From Neorhizobium sp. SHOUNA12A (lineage in GTDB: Bacteria > Pseudomonadota > Alphaproteobacteria > Rhizobiales > Rhizobiaceae), in the NCBI RefSeq assembly GCF_023006505.1, contig NZ_JALBGV010000066.1:1-33725 (forward strand): a stretch of DNA of 33,725 nt, written 5' to 3'. A program made the position numbers and the translations under genes. The notes under the pieces were generated by a model. It saw only the letters and a list, made by a program, of their open reading frames with translations. It was not told the origin of the DNA and did no database searches. Numbering within the stretch: position 1 is the stretch's first letter; every line of letters starts with the position of its first letter. This document shows, piece by piece, positions 23,482 to 31,592 of the stretch.

Positions 23482-23792
23482 GGTCAGAGACTCACCGGTT
23501 TGAAAATGCGATCGAGTATTCCGCCGACCTTCACAGCCTGCATGGCAATTCCAAGGCATGGGAACCTCCGCTCAAGAAAAATACGCATATCGGCCGCAGA
23601 ATTGTGCAGTGCGGCGGCTACACCGTCGTATTTAGAGGATTTTTGCATCGAGTGCAAGTTTTTACGATATTTTCGCCATACCCCTTTTTCCAGGCCGGAA
23701 CGGGCTGAAACCTCCGCGTTTTTTGGGAACAACCGGCGCTTGTTCTCATTGAACAGTCTCTCGGAGGGAATCGATAACATCAGGAGGAGCTT
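23482..23792. other. 311-bp divergent, AT-richer intergenic region
   Basis: The region lies between the PmtA-like gene (leftward) and the APC permease (rightward). It holds an inverted repeat TTGCA-N5-TGCAA (23643-23647 with 23653-23657) flanked by T-runs, a possible operator for either gene. GGAAC (23698-23702) and CGTTTT (from 23718) resemble an EcfG promoter, but the 15-base spacer is one base too short. No ORF was found. Confidence 0.5.
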
Positions 23793-25154
23793 ATGGAAAA
23801 GCCCGTAGCGGAACTGGGCGAACAGAAGACGGAACTGCACCGGGTCATGGGTCCTGGACTGCTGCTGCTGTTCATCGTCGGGGATATTCTCGGCACGGGC
23901 ATCTATGCCCTGACCGGCCAGGTGGCCAAGCAGGTCGGAGGGGTGGTCTGGCTGCCCTTTCTGATCGCCTTCGTTGTCGCCCTCCTCACCGCTTTCAGCT
24001 ATCTCGAACTGGTCACCAAATATCCGCGCGCGGCAGGCGCGGCACTCTATACCCACAAGGCCTTCGGCATCCATTTCGTCACCTTCTTGGTGGCCTTTGC
24101 GGTGATGTCGTCGGGCATCACCTCGGCGGCGACAGCATCGCGGGCCTTTGCCTCCAACTTCGCGACCTCTCTCAGCCTCGATCTCGGCGCCTGGGGCGTA
24201 CCGCTGATCGCGGTCGGTTTCATCGCGTTGGTCGCTGCCATCAATTTCCGAGGCGTCGGGGAAAGCGTCAGGCTGAACGTTCTGTTGACCGTCGTCGAGC
24301 TGACCGGCCTGCTGATCATCATCGGCATCGGCTTCTGGGCGATCGCTGGCGGCCAGGGCGACGTTTCCCGCGCCTGGACATTCGCGACCCCGGAGAACAG
24401 CGGCGTCTTCTGGCCAGTCGTCGCGGCCACCACCCTCGCCTTTTTCGCCATGGTCGGCTTCGAGGATTCGGTCAACATGGCCGAGGAATGCAAGGAGCCG
24501 AGCCGGATGTTCCCGAAGGTGCTGCTAACCGGCCTTGCCCTCACCGGCCTCATCTACGTTCTGGTGGCCATCTCTGCGATCACGCTGGTACCGGCCAATG
24601 AACTCGGCCAGGGCGAGACCCCGCTGCTGAAGGTGGTGCAGGCCGGCGCGCCGGGCTTCCCGATTGGCATCTTCGCGATCATCACCATGTTCGCGGTGGC
24701 CAATTCCGCACTGATCAACATGATGATGGCGAGCCGCCTGATCTACGGCATGAGCCGCGAAGGGGTTCTGCCGCAGGTGCTCGGCAAGGTCCATTCGGGC
24801 CGTCGCACACCCTATGTCGCGATCGGCTTCACGTCACTGCTGGCGGTCGCGCTGATCCTGTTTGCCGGCGGTGTTCCGGCGCTCGGCGGCACCACGGCGC
24901 TGCTGCTTCTCTGCGTCTTTGCGATCGTCAACGTCGCGGTGCTGGTGCTGCGCAAGGACACGGTCGAGCACAGGCATTTCCGCACACCCACCATCCTGCC
25001 GGTACTCGGTGCGATCTCCTGTGCCTTCCTCGCCGGCCCCTGGACCGGCCGCGATCCTGTTCAATATCTGATCGCCTCTTGCCTGCTCGGCCTCGGCGTC
25101 GTGCTTTGGTTCGCAACCGTCAGCATCATGAAGGCGTCGACCCAGCCTGTCTGA
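23793..25154 (+). CDS. APC-superfamily amino acid permease
   Basis: The 453-aa protein has about 12 membrane helices. The first carries the APC unwound motif in LFIVGDILGTGIYALTG (residues about 25-41), the sixth the segment FFAMVGFEDSVNMAEECKEP, which is typical of APC amino acid permeases. No solute-specific residue pattern lets me name the substrate. AGGAGG lies 6 bases before ATG 23793. It would import an amino acid or amine into the cytoplasm with proton or other ion coupling. The gene ends 3 bases from the convergent HAD gene. Confidence 0.88.
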   Translation: MEKPVAELGEQKTELHRVMGPGLLLLFIVGDILGTGIYALTGQVAKQVGGVVWLPFLIAFVVALLTAFSYLELVTKYPRAAGAALYTHKAFGIHFVTFLVAFAVMSSGITSAATASRAFASNFATSLSLDLGAWGVPLIAVGFIALVAAINFRGVGESVRLNVLLTVVELTGLLIIIGIGFWAIAGGQGDVSRAWTFATPENSGVFWPVVAATTLAFFAMVGFEDSVNMAEECKEPSRMFPKVLLTGLALTGLIYVLVAISAITLVPANELGQGETPLLKVVQAGAPGFPIGIFAIITMFAVANSALINMMMASRLIYGMSREGVLPQVLGKVHSGRRTPYVAIGFTSLLAVALILFAGGVPALGGTTALLLLCVFAIVNVAVLVLRKDTVEHRHFRTPTILPVLGAISCAFLAGPWTGRDPVQYLIASCLLGLGVVLWFATVSIMKASTQPV

Positions 25155-25157
25155 TAT

Positions 25158-25838
25158 TCAGGCCTTGCGGCGGATCGACAGCCGCCCGTCCTCGCCGATA
25201 TGCGGCACCACATCGAGATAGCCGGGTATTTTCGAATGCCCGGTTTCGGTCGGATGGGAATGGGTGGCGGTGATCACCATCACGTCGGCGCCTGCCGCCT
25301 CGCCCGCCTGGATGCCGGCCGGCACATCCTCGAACACCAGCACCTCCGAGGGGCTGACGCCGAGCCGTTCCGAGCCAAGGATATAGCCCTGCGGATTGGG
25401 CTTGCCGACGGTCACGTCTTCGGCGGTCACCATGTAGCGCGGCTGCGGAATTCCGGCGGCGGCAAGCCGGACCTTGGCGAGTTCGATCGGCGACGACGTG
25501 ACGATCGCCCAGCGTTCAGGCGGCAGCGCGGAGAGGAATTCCACCGCGCCCGGGATTGGCACCACGCCCTCAACATCCTCGATCTCGCCGCGCAGGATGC
25601 CTTCGGCTTCCGCGGCCGGATCGATGCCCGGCAGGTTCAGTGCGCTGATCGTGTCGATCCCGCGCTTGCCATGCATGGTCGGCAGGAATGCTTCCACATC
25701 GAAACCCATCTTTGCCGCCCAGCGTCCCCAGACGCGTTCGGCGGATGCGATCGAGTTCAGGATCGTGCCGTCCATGTCGAACAGGAAAGCAGCGTAGGTT
25801 TTTTCGGGAAGGGAGATGTCGGCGGCGGGAAGAGGCAC
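25158..25838 (-). CDS. HAD-superfamily sugar-phosphatase-like hydrolase
   Basis: The 226-aa protein starts at GTG 25838, 7 bases after AGGA. The frame extends to 26384 but the extra part has no domain and no start signal. HAD motifs are all present: motif I FLFDMDGTILNS (Asp nucleophile and Asp+2), motif II VTSSP, Lys in GKPNPQGY, and motif IV VFEDVPAGIQAG. The helical cap inserted after motif I puts it in the beta-phosphoglucomutase/DOG1 phosphatase branch (subfamily IA). The likely substrates are small sugar phosphates; the exact one is unknown. It is cytoplasmic and lacks a signal peptide. The next leftward gene upstream is the 48-aa peptide at 25958-26104. Confidence 0.85.
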   Translation of the reverse strand: MPLPAADISLPEKTYAAFLFDMDGTILNSIASAERVWGRWAAKMGFDVEAFLPTMHGKRGIDTISALNLPGIDPAAEAEGILRGEIEDVEGVVPIPGAVEFLSALPPERWAIVTSSPIELAKVRLAAAGIPQPRYMVTAEDVTVGKPNPQGYILGSERLGVSPSEVLVFEDVPAGIQAGEAAGADVMVITATHSHPTETGHSKIPGYLDVVPHIGEDGRLSIRRKA

Positions 25839-25957
25839 TGAAAGTTCCTTTAGCGTCGGATTCCGACTCGGGGAGATGGCCGGAAACTGCCCTCTTCCGA
25901 GTAAATGCAATGACGCAGGAAGGCAATTCCCGGCAAAGGCATGCGACCGCCTTCGGG

Positions 25958-26104
25958 CTATTTCGATCGCGAACGCAGGAATTGAGACAGGGCAACGCCG
26001 ATCGCGATGCCCACGGCAACACCGATACCGATATTGTCGAAAACGACTGTCCCGAGCACCGTGCCCAGCCCGACGCCGACGGCTATTCCTGTCGCAATGG
26101 TCAT
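25958..26104 (-). CDS. 48-residue glycine-zipper membrane peptide
   Basis: An ATG at 26104 opens a 48-aa frame ending in TAG at 25958-25960; an in-frame TAG lies just upstream and no other start lies between. The peptide consists of Gly-rich hydrophobic repeats with a three- to four-residue period (AVGVGLGTVLGTVV, then GIGVAVGIAIGVAL) and ends in a basic RSRSK tail. It would span the membrane, twice or as an oligomeric zipper. Small peptides of this pattern occur in many bacteria and have no settled function. No clear ribosome site precedes it. It is shorter than usual ORF cut-offs and easily missed. It lies between the HAD gene and the divergent SDR gene. Confidence 0.65.
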   Translation of the reverse strand: MTIATGIAVGVGLGTVLGTVVFDNIGIGVAVGIAIGVALSQFLRSRSK

Positions 26105-26208
26105 GTCGGGACCATTGCGCGCCTAGATGGCGAGAGTTTGTCGCACATCCTTGTCTTCCCGCATCGAAGCGATAGAACTTGGCGACCAAGCCGGACAAGG
26201 AGGGTGTT

Positions 26209-26979
26209 TTGGCCAATATTTCTATACGGCATGCGGATCTCGCCGATCGTGGCGTGCTGATCACAGGCGGCGGTTCTGGCATCGGCGCCGCCTTGGTGGA
26301 AGGTTTTGCGGCACAGGGTGCCAAGGTCGCGTTCATCGATATTGCCGACGAGCCGAGCCACGAATTGGTGGAACGTCTTTCCAAGACCGCCCCCCATCTG
26401 GTCCTCTACCTGAAAGCCGATCTGCGCAACGTCGCGGAAACGAAAGCCGCCGTCGACAGGGCCGCGCAGCAACTCGGATCGCTCTCGGTGCTGGTCAACA
26501 ATGCCGGCTGGGACGACCGCCACGAGTTCGAGACGGTGACCGAGGAATACTGGGACAACGCCCAGGCCATCAACATCAAGCAGATGTTCTTCGTCACCCA
26601 GGCTGCTGTCCCACACCTGCGCAAGGCCGGCGGCGGCGCGATCGTCAATTTCTCCTCGATCGCCTATCTACTCAACATGGGCGGACTGCCCGCCTATGCG
26701 ACCGCCAAGGCCGGGATCATCGGCCTGACCAAGAGCCTCGCCGGAAAGCTTGGAACAGAAAACATCCGCGTCAACGCCATCCTGCCCGGAATGATCGTCA
26801 CCGAACGGCAGAAGAAACTCTGGCTGAATGACGACAGCATCACGGCGATGGTCGCCCGCCAGTCCCTGAAGCGGGTGCTGGTGGCTGAAGACCTTGTCGG
26901 CCCCTGCCTGTTCCTCGCCTCGAATGCATCCGCGGCCATGACGGCCCAGACAATCATTGTCGACGGCGGTGCTCTCTAG
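26209..26979 (+). CDS. Short-chain dehydrogenase/reductase, sugar-dehydrogenase-like
   Basis: The 256-aa protein starts at TTG 26209, which follows AAGGAGGG at 26197-26204 with 4-5 bases between. A TTG farther upstream at 26179 has no such site. The classical SDR pattern is complete: cofactor motif GGGSGIG near residue 25, NNAG near 100, Ser in NFSSIAYL and catalytic Tyr-x3-Lys in YATAK. The acidic residue in FIDIAD after the second strand favours NAD. The NNAGWDDRHEFETVTEEYWD stretch, here given as NAGWDDRHEFETV, resembles rhizobial sugar (galactose or arabinose type) dehydrogenases. The substrate is an inference. A strong hairpin separates it from the efflux operon. Confidence 0.85.
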   Translation: MANISIRHADLADRGVLITGGGSGIGAALVEGFAAQGAKVAFIDIADEPSHELVERLSKTAPHLVLYLKADLRNVAETKAAVDRAAQQLGSLSVLVNNAGWDDRHEFETVTEEYWDNAQAINIKQMFFVTQAAVPHLRKAGGGAIVNFSSIAYLLNMGGLPAYATAKAGIIGLTKSLAGKLGTENIRVNAILPGMIVTERQKKLWLNDDSITAMVARQSLKRVLVAEDLVGPCLFLASNASAAMTAQTIIVDGGAL

Positions 26980-26990
26980 ACATAGAAATA

Positions 26991-27024
26991 CCGCGCGGGT
27001 TCCCGGTGGAAAGAACCCGCGCGG
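26991..27024. terminator. 12-bp hairpin terminator between SDR and RND genes
   Basis: CCGCGCGGGTTC (26991-27002) pairs perfectly with GAACCCGCGCGG (27013-27024) around a 10-base loop. On the minus strand it is followed by TATTTCTATG, a weak T-tract for the RND operon. On the plus strand no T-run follows. It probably serves the leftward operon chiefly. Confidence 0.75.
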
Positions 27025-27039
27025 CGCCGGAGGTAGACC

Positions 27040-30000
27040 TTACTCCGCTGGAGAGAGAGCGGGAGCCGCCTCCTCCGTACCGTGCTGCCGCAGAGGACGG
27101 CTGCCGGTTAGCAAACGTGCCAGCAGGTAGAAGACCGGCGTCATGAAGATGCCGAAGAACGTCACCCCGATCATGCCGGAGAACACGGCGATACCCATGG
27201 CGGAGCGCATTTCCGCACCCGCACCGGTCGATACCACCAGCGGCACGACACCCATGATGAAGGCCATGGACGTCATCAGGATCGGACGCAGGCGCAGCCG
27301 GCTCGCCTCGACCGCCGCCTGGAACGGTGTCCTCCCCTGGAACTCCAGTTCTCGGGCGAACTCCACGATCAGGATCGCGTTTTTCGCCGAGAGACCCACC
27401 AGCACCACCAACCCGATCTGGGTGAAGATGTTGTTGTCTCCACCGGTGAGCCACACGCCCGTCAAGGCGGCAAGCACACCCATCGGCACGATCATGATGA
27501 TCGCGATCGGCAGCGTCAGGCTCTCATACTGGGCAGCGAGCACGAGGTAGACGAGCAGCAGCGCCAGCGGGAAGACGACGATGCTCGAATTGCCGGCGAG
27601 GATCTGCTGATAGGTCAGGTCCGTCCACTCGAACTCGATGCCGGAAGGCAGCGTCTCGTCGAGGATTTTCGTAATCGCAGCCTCTGCCTGGCCGGACGAG
27701 AAGCCCGGAGCCGGAGCGCCGTTGATATCGGCGGACAGGAAACCATTGTAGCGGGTCGCCCGTTCCGGACCGGTCTGAGCATCCACCTTCAGCAGAGCCG
27801 AGAGCGGGATCATCTGGCCGGACTGCGAACGGACCTTCAATTGGCCGATGTCTTCCGCCTTGGCGCGGAACTTGGCGTCCGCCTGCACCCGGACGCTGTA
27901 GGTGCGGCCGAAGGCGTTGAAGTCGTTCACATAAAGCGAACCGAGATAGATCTGCAGCGTTTCGAAGACGTCCGTCACCGAGACGCCGAGCTGTTCGGCC
28001 TTGGCGCGGTCGAGATCGGCATAGAGCTGTGGCACGTTGATCTGGAAGCTCGAGAAGATGCCGGCAAGTTCCGGCGTCTGATAGGCCTTGGCGATCACCG
28101 CCTTGGTGGCCTCGTCGAGCGCCTGGTTCCCAAGACCTGCACGATCCTCGATCTGCAGCTTGAACCCGCCCGTCGTTCCGAGACCGTTGACCGGCGGCGG
28201 CGGGAACATGGCGATATAGGCGTCCTGGATGGCGCCGAACTTCTGGTTCAGCTGCATGGCAATCGCACCGCCCGAGAGCTCCGGCGTCTTGCGGTTCTCG
28301 AAGTCGTCGAGAACTGCGAAGACGATGCCGGCATTCGAGCCGATCGTGAAACCGTTGATCGACAGGCCCGGGAAAGCGATGGCATGTTCGACGCCAGGCT
28401 GTGCCAGGGTGATCTCGCTCATCCGCTTGATCACGTCTTCGGTGCGGTCCAACGTAGCGCCGTCCGGAAGCTGGGCAAAGCCGATCAGATACTGCTTGTC
28501 CTGTGCCGGCACGAAGCCGCCCGGCACCGCATTGAACATGCTGTAGGTCGCACCGACGAGAGCCAGATAGATGATCATCACCAGGCTCTTGCGCGAGAGC
28601 AACCCGCCGACCGTGCGGCCGTAGCCGTTGGAAGCCGCACCGAAGACGCGGTTGAAACCACGGAAGAACCAGCCGAAGATCGCATCCATGAACCGGGTCA
28701 GCCAATCCTTCTTGGCGTGATGGTCCTTGAGCAGCAAGGCAGCAAGTGCTGGCGACAGCGTCAGCGAGTTGATCGCCGAGATGACGGTCGAAATCGCGAT
28801 CGTCAGCGCGAACTGCCGGTAGAACTGCCCGGAAAGCCCGCTGATGAAGGCGAGCGGCACGAAGACCGCGACCAGAACCAGCGCGATCGCGATAATCGGA
28901 CCGGAGACTTCCTTCATCGCCTTGTAGGTCGCCTCACGCGGACTTAAGCCGCCCTCGATATTGCGCTCGACGTTTTCCACCACGACGATCGCATCGTCGA
29001 CGACGATACCGATCGCCAGCACGAGGCCGAACAGCGTCAGCGCGTTGATCGAGAAGCCGAAGGCATACATGACCGCAAACGTGCCGATGATCGAGACGGG
29101 AACGGCGATCAACGGAATGATCGACGCACGCCAGGTCTGCAGGAAGATGATGACCACGAGCACGACGAGCGCGATGGCTTCGAGCAACGTGTCGATGACC
29201 TTCTCGATCGATGCGCGCACGAATTTGGTCGTATCGTAGACGATCTCGTATTTCACGCCCTGCGGCATCGCCAACTGCAACTGGTCCATGGTCGCCTTGA
29301 CGTTGTCGGCGATCTCGATCGCGTTGGAACCGGGTGCTTGAAGAACGGCAACGGCGACTGCCGGCTGACCATCGAGCAGCGAACGCAGGGTATAGTCTGC
29401 TGCGCCGAGCTCGATACGCGCGACATCCCGCAACCGGGTGATTTCACCGTTCTGACCGCTCTTCACGATGATATTGCCGAACTCTTCCGGGGTGCGCAGG
29501 CGCCCCTGGGCATTGACGTTGAGCTGCAGGTCGACACCCGGCTGGGTCGGCGAGGCACCGATAATGCCCGCCGCCGCCTGGACGTTCTGTGACCGGATTG
29601 CGTTCGAGATATCGCTTGCGGCCAATGAATGTTCGGCAGCCTTCTGCGGATCGATCCACACGCGCATCGAATAGTCGCCAGCGCCGAATACCTGCACCTG
29701 GCCGACGCCCTGGATGCGGTTCAGCCGGTCCTTGACGTTGAGCGTTGCATAGTTGCGCAGGTAGGTGATGTCGTATCGGTCTGAGACGAGGTTGACCACC
29801 ATGATGAAGTCCGGCGAGCTCTTGACGGTCGTCAGGCCGATCGAACGCACTTCTGCCGGCAGGCGCGGTTCAGCCTGGCTCACGCGGTTCTGAACGAGCT
29901 GCTGCGCCTTGTCCGGATCGGTGCCGAGCTTGAAGGTGACGGTCAGCGTCATCACGCCGTCGGAGGTCGCCTGGCTGGACATGTAGAGCATGTCCTCGAC

Positions 30001-30219
30001 GCCGTTTATCTGCTCTTCGAGCGGCGTCGCGACCGTTTCGGCGATGACCGTCGGATTGGCGCCAGGATAGACGGCACGCACGACGATCGAAGGCGGGACC
30101 ACATTGGGATATTCTGAAATCGGCAGAGACCGCATGCCGATCAGGCCCGCGACCACGATGAGGATCGACAGCACGGCCGCAAAGACCGGTCTGTCGATGA
30201 AAAACCTGGAAATATTCAT
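27040..30219 (-). CDS. RND multidrug efflux permease (AcrB/BepE-G type, HAE1)
   Basis: The 1059-aa inner-membrane pump has the standard HAE1 layout of 12 helices and two large periplasmic domains. The N-terminus MNISRFFIDRPVFA is typical of AcrB-like pumps. The twin Asp of helix 4 lie in GIVVDDAIVVVENVER (about residues 405-410), and the helix-10 Lys lies in VGLSAKNAILIVEFA, so the proton relay is intact. It expels hydrophobic or amphiphilic compounds via an adaptor and an outer-membrane channel. The start at 30219 follows AGAGG; the upstream extension to 30288 is not conserved. The adaptor gene is 130 bases upstream. No TolC-type gene is present, so the channel is encoded elsewhere. Drug range cannot be predicted. 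Confidence 0.95.
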   Translation of the reverse strand: MNISRFFIDRPVFAAVLSILIVVAGLIGMRSLPISEYPNVVPPSIVVRAVYPGANPTVIAETVATPLEEQINGVEDMLYMSSQATSDGVMTLTVTFKLGTDPDKAQQLVQNRVSQAEPRLPAEVRSIGLTTVKSSPDFIMVVNLVSDRYDITYLRNYATLNVKDRLNRIQGVGQVQVFGAGDYSMRVWIDPQKAAEHSLAASDISNAIRSQNVQAAAGIIGASPTQPGVDLQLNVNAQGRLRTPEEFGNIIVKSGQNGEITRLRDVARIELGAADYTLRSLLDGQPAVAVAVLQAPGSNAIEIADNVKATMDQLQLAMPQGVKYEIVYDTTKFVRASIEKVIDTLLEAIALVVLVVIIFLQTWRASIIPLIAVPVSIIGTFAVMYAFGFSINALTLFGLVLAIGIVVDDAIVVVENVERNIEGGLSPREATYKAMKEVSGPIIAIALVLVAVFVPLAFISGLSGQFYRQFALTIAISTVISAINSLTLSPALAALLLKDHHAKKDWLTRFMDAIFGWFFRGFNRVFGAASNGYGRTVGGLLSRKSLVMIIYLALVGATYSMFNAVPGGFVPAQDKQYLIGFAQLPDGATLDRTEDVIKRMSEITLAQPGVEHAIAFPGLSINGFTIGSNAGIVFAVLDDFENRKTPELSGGAIAMQLNQKFGAIQDAYIAMFPPPPVNGLGTTGGFKLQIEDRAGLGNQALDEATKAVIAKAYQTPELAGIFSSFQINVPQLYADLDRAKAEQLGVSVTDVFETLQIYLGSLYVNDFNAFGRTYSVRVQADAKFRAKAEDIGQLKVRSQSGQMIPLSALLKVDAQTGPERATRYNGFLSADINGAPAPGFSSGQAEAAITKILDETLPSGIEFEWTDLTYQQILAGNSSIVVFPLALLLVYLVLAAQYESLTLPIAIIMIVPMGVLAALTGVWLTGGDNNIFTQIGLVVLVGLSAKNAILIVEFARELEFQGRTPFQAAVEASRLRLRPILMTSMAFIMGVVPLVVSTGAGAEMRSAMGIAVFSGMIGVTFFGIFMTPVFYLLARLLTGSRPLRQHGTEEAAPALSPAE

Positions 30220-30269
30220 GTCAAAGCCCTCTCTCCGGGGTTGAACAAGAGGCGAAACGGCCCCGGCTC

Positions 30270-30342
30270 GCGGCCGACAAGGCCGCAAGCTCCACGAACC
30301 GGAACTGGATGAGTGTTGGAAAGCGGCGGACTAGCCGCCGCT
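30270..30342 (-). other. Two hairpins between adaptor and pump genes
   Basis: A perfect 8-bp stem AGCGGCGG/CCGCCGCT (30322-30329 with 30335-30342, loop of 5) lies just after the adaptor stop. A 6-bp stem GCGGCC/GGCCGC (30270-30275 with 30281-30286) follows. Neither has a strong T-run. They may be partial terminators or RNA-processing sites that set the adaptor-to-pump ratio. Confidence 0.45.
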
Positions 30343-30349
30343 CAGAGCA

Positions 30350-31531
30350 TTACTTGTTGGCGACTTTCGCCTCGTCCTGCGGCTGAACGACAGCACCAGG
30401 ACGGATACGCTGCAGGCCGTTGACGACGATCCGGTCGCCCGGATTGAGGCCCTTCTCGACGATCCGCATGCCGTCGACCGCCGTGCCCAGCTCCACCTGC
30501 CGGTACGCAACGGTATTGGCCGCATCGACCACGAAGACGAACTTCTTGTCCTGATCGGTGCCGACAGCCTTTTCACTGACCATCAGGTGATCCTGCGCCT
30601 TCGGCTGGCCCATGCGAACCCGCACGAACTGGCCCGGGATCAGCTTGCCGCCCGGATTGTCGAAGACGGCGCGCACGCGGATCGTGCCGCTCGAGGCATT
30701 CACTTCGTTGTCGATGAGCTGCAGCTTGCCACGGATCGGCGTGCCGTTACCGGCGAGCGTGCTGACCTCGACAGGCACCTGTTCGATCGCCGGTACACCG
30801 TCGACGAGCGGAAGGTCGTTGAGCGTACGGGACACCAGTTCTTCGCCGGCGTCGAAGCTCGCATAGATCGGATCGGCCGAAACCAGCGTCGTCAGCGGAG
30901 CGGACGCGGAACCCGCTGCCACCAGATTGCCGACGGTGATTTCCAGCCTGCCGGCCCGGCCGGCGATCGGTGCCCGGATCTCGGTATAGTCGAGATTGAG
31001 CTGCGCCGTCTTCAGGGCCGCCTTGGCGGATTGAAGATTGGCGAGCGCCTCGCTCTGGGCGCTCTGGCGCTGGGCGAGATCGCTTTGCGAGATGGTATTC
31101 TTGGAAGCGAGGTTCTTGCCGCGATCGAGTTCGGTATTGGCAAGCTCGACCTTCGCCTGCGCCGATGCCACCTGGCCTTCAGCCTGTGCGACCGCCGCCC
31201 GGTAGGGCTCCGGATCGATGCGGACGAGCAGGTCGCCCTGCTTCACCAGCCCGCCTTCGCGGAAATGCACCGACTGGATGGTGCCGGTGATGCGCGGCCG
31301 GATTTGAACGCGATCGACGGCTTCCAACCGGCCGGAAAATTCCTGCCAGGTGGAAACATTGCGTGGTTCGACGGTGGCGACCGTCACGGGAACGGCCGGA
31401 GCCGCAGCAGCCGTTGCAGGCGCGGCATGGGCGCCCTGCGGCAGATCGAGATAGACAGAGGCGCCCGCAATCAGCGCAGCGGTGCCCAATCCAGTGCCCC
31501 ATAGGGCCCAGCTTTTGATCTTCGAGGTCAT
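30350..31531 (-). CDS. RND efflux periplasmic adaptor (membrane fusion protein)
   Basis: The 393-aa adaptor of the AcrA/MexA family starts with an N-terminal uncleaved or cleaved signal anchor (WALWGTGLGTAALIAGASVYL). It has no lipobox Cys, so it is not a lipoprotein. The first lipoyl half (GTIQSVHFREGGLVKQGDLL), an alpha-helical hairpin rich in Ala, Gln and Ser (about residues 105-170), the second lipoyl half (YTEIRAPIAGRAGRLEI), a beta-barrel and a membrane-proximal domain follow in order. It links the pump to the outer-membrane channel. AAGGAG precedes the ATG. It is the second gene of the leftward unit, 61 bases after the hydrolase-fold gene. Confidence 0.94.
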   Translation of the reverse strand: MTSKIKSWALWGTGLGTAALIAGASVYLDLPQGAHAAPATAAAAPAVPVTVATVEPRNVSTWQEFSGRLEAVDRVQIRPRITGTIQSVHFREGGLVKQGDLLVRIDPEPYRAAVAQAEGQVASAQAKVELANTELDRGKNLASKNTISQSDLAQRQSAQSEALANLQSAKAALKTAQLNLDYTEIRAPIAGRAGRLEITVGNLVAAGSASAPLTTLVSADPIYASFDAGEELVSRTLNDLPLVDGVPAIEQVPVEVSTLAGNGTPIRGKLQLIDNEVNASSGTIRVRAVFDNPGGKLIPGQFVRVRMGQPKAQDHLMVSEKAVGTDQDKKFVFVVDAANTVAYRQVELGTAVDGMRIVEKGLNPGDRIVVNGLQRIRPGAVVQPQDEAKVANK

Positions 31532-31592
31532 TGGTAGTCTCCTTACGGCCTTGGGAATTGACCGTTATTTGCCTTCAAAATAATTCATGCTA

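Noticed and set aside
23698..23723. EcfG-like promoter before the APC permease
   Set aside because: GGAAC and CGTTTT are separated by 15 bases, one short of the accepted 16-17, so it is only mentioned.
25839..26384. N-terminal extension of the HAD protein frame
   Set aside because: The extension contains no conserved sequence and overlaps the 48-aa peptide gene and the divergent SDR gene; GTG 25838 has a proper ribosome site.
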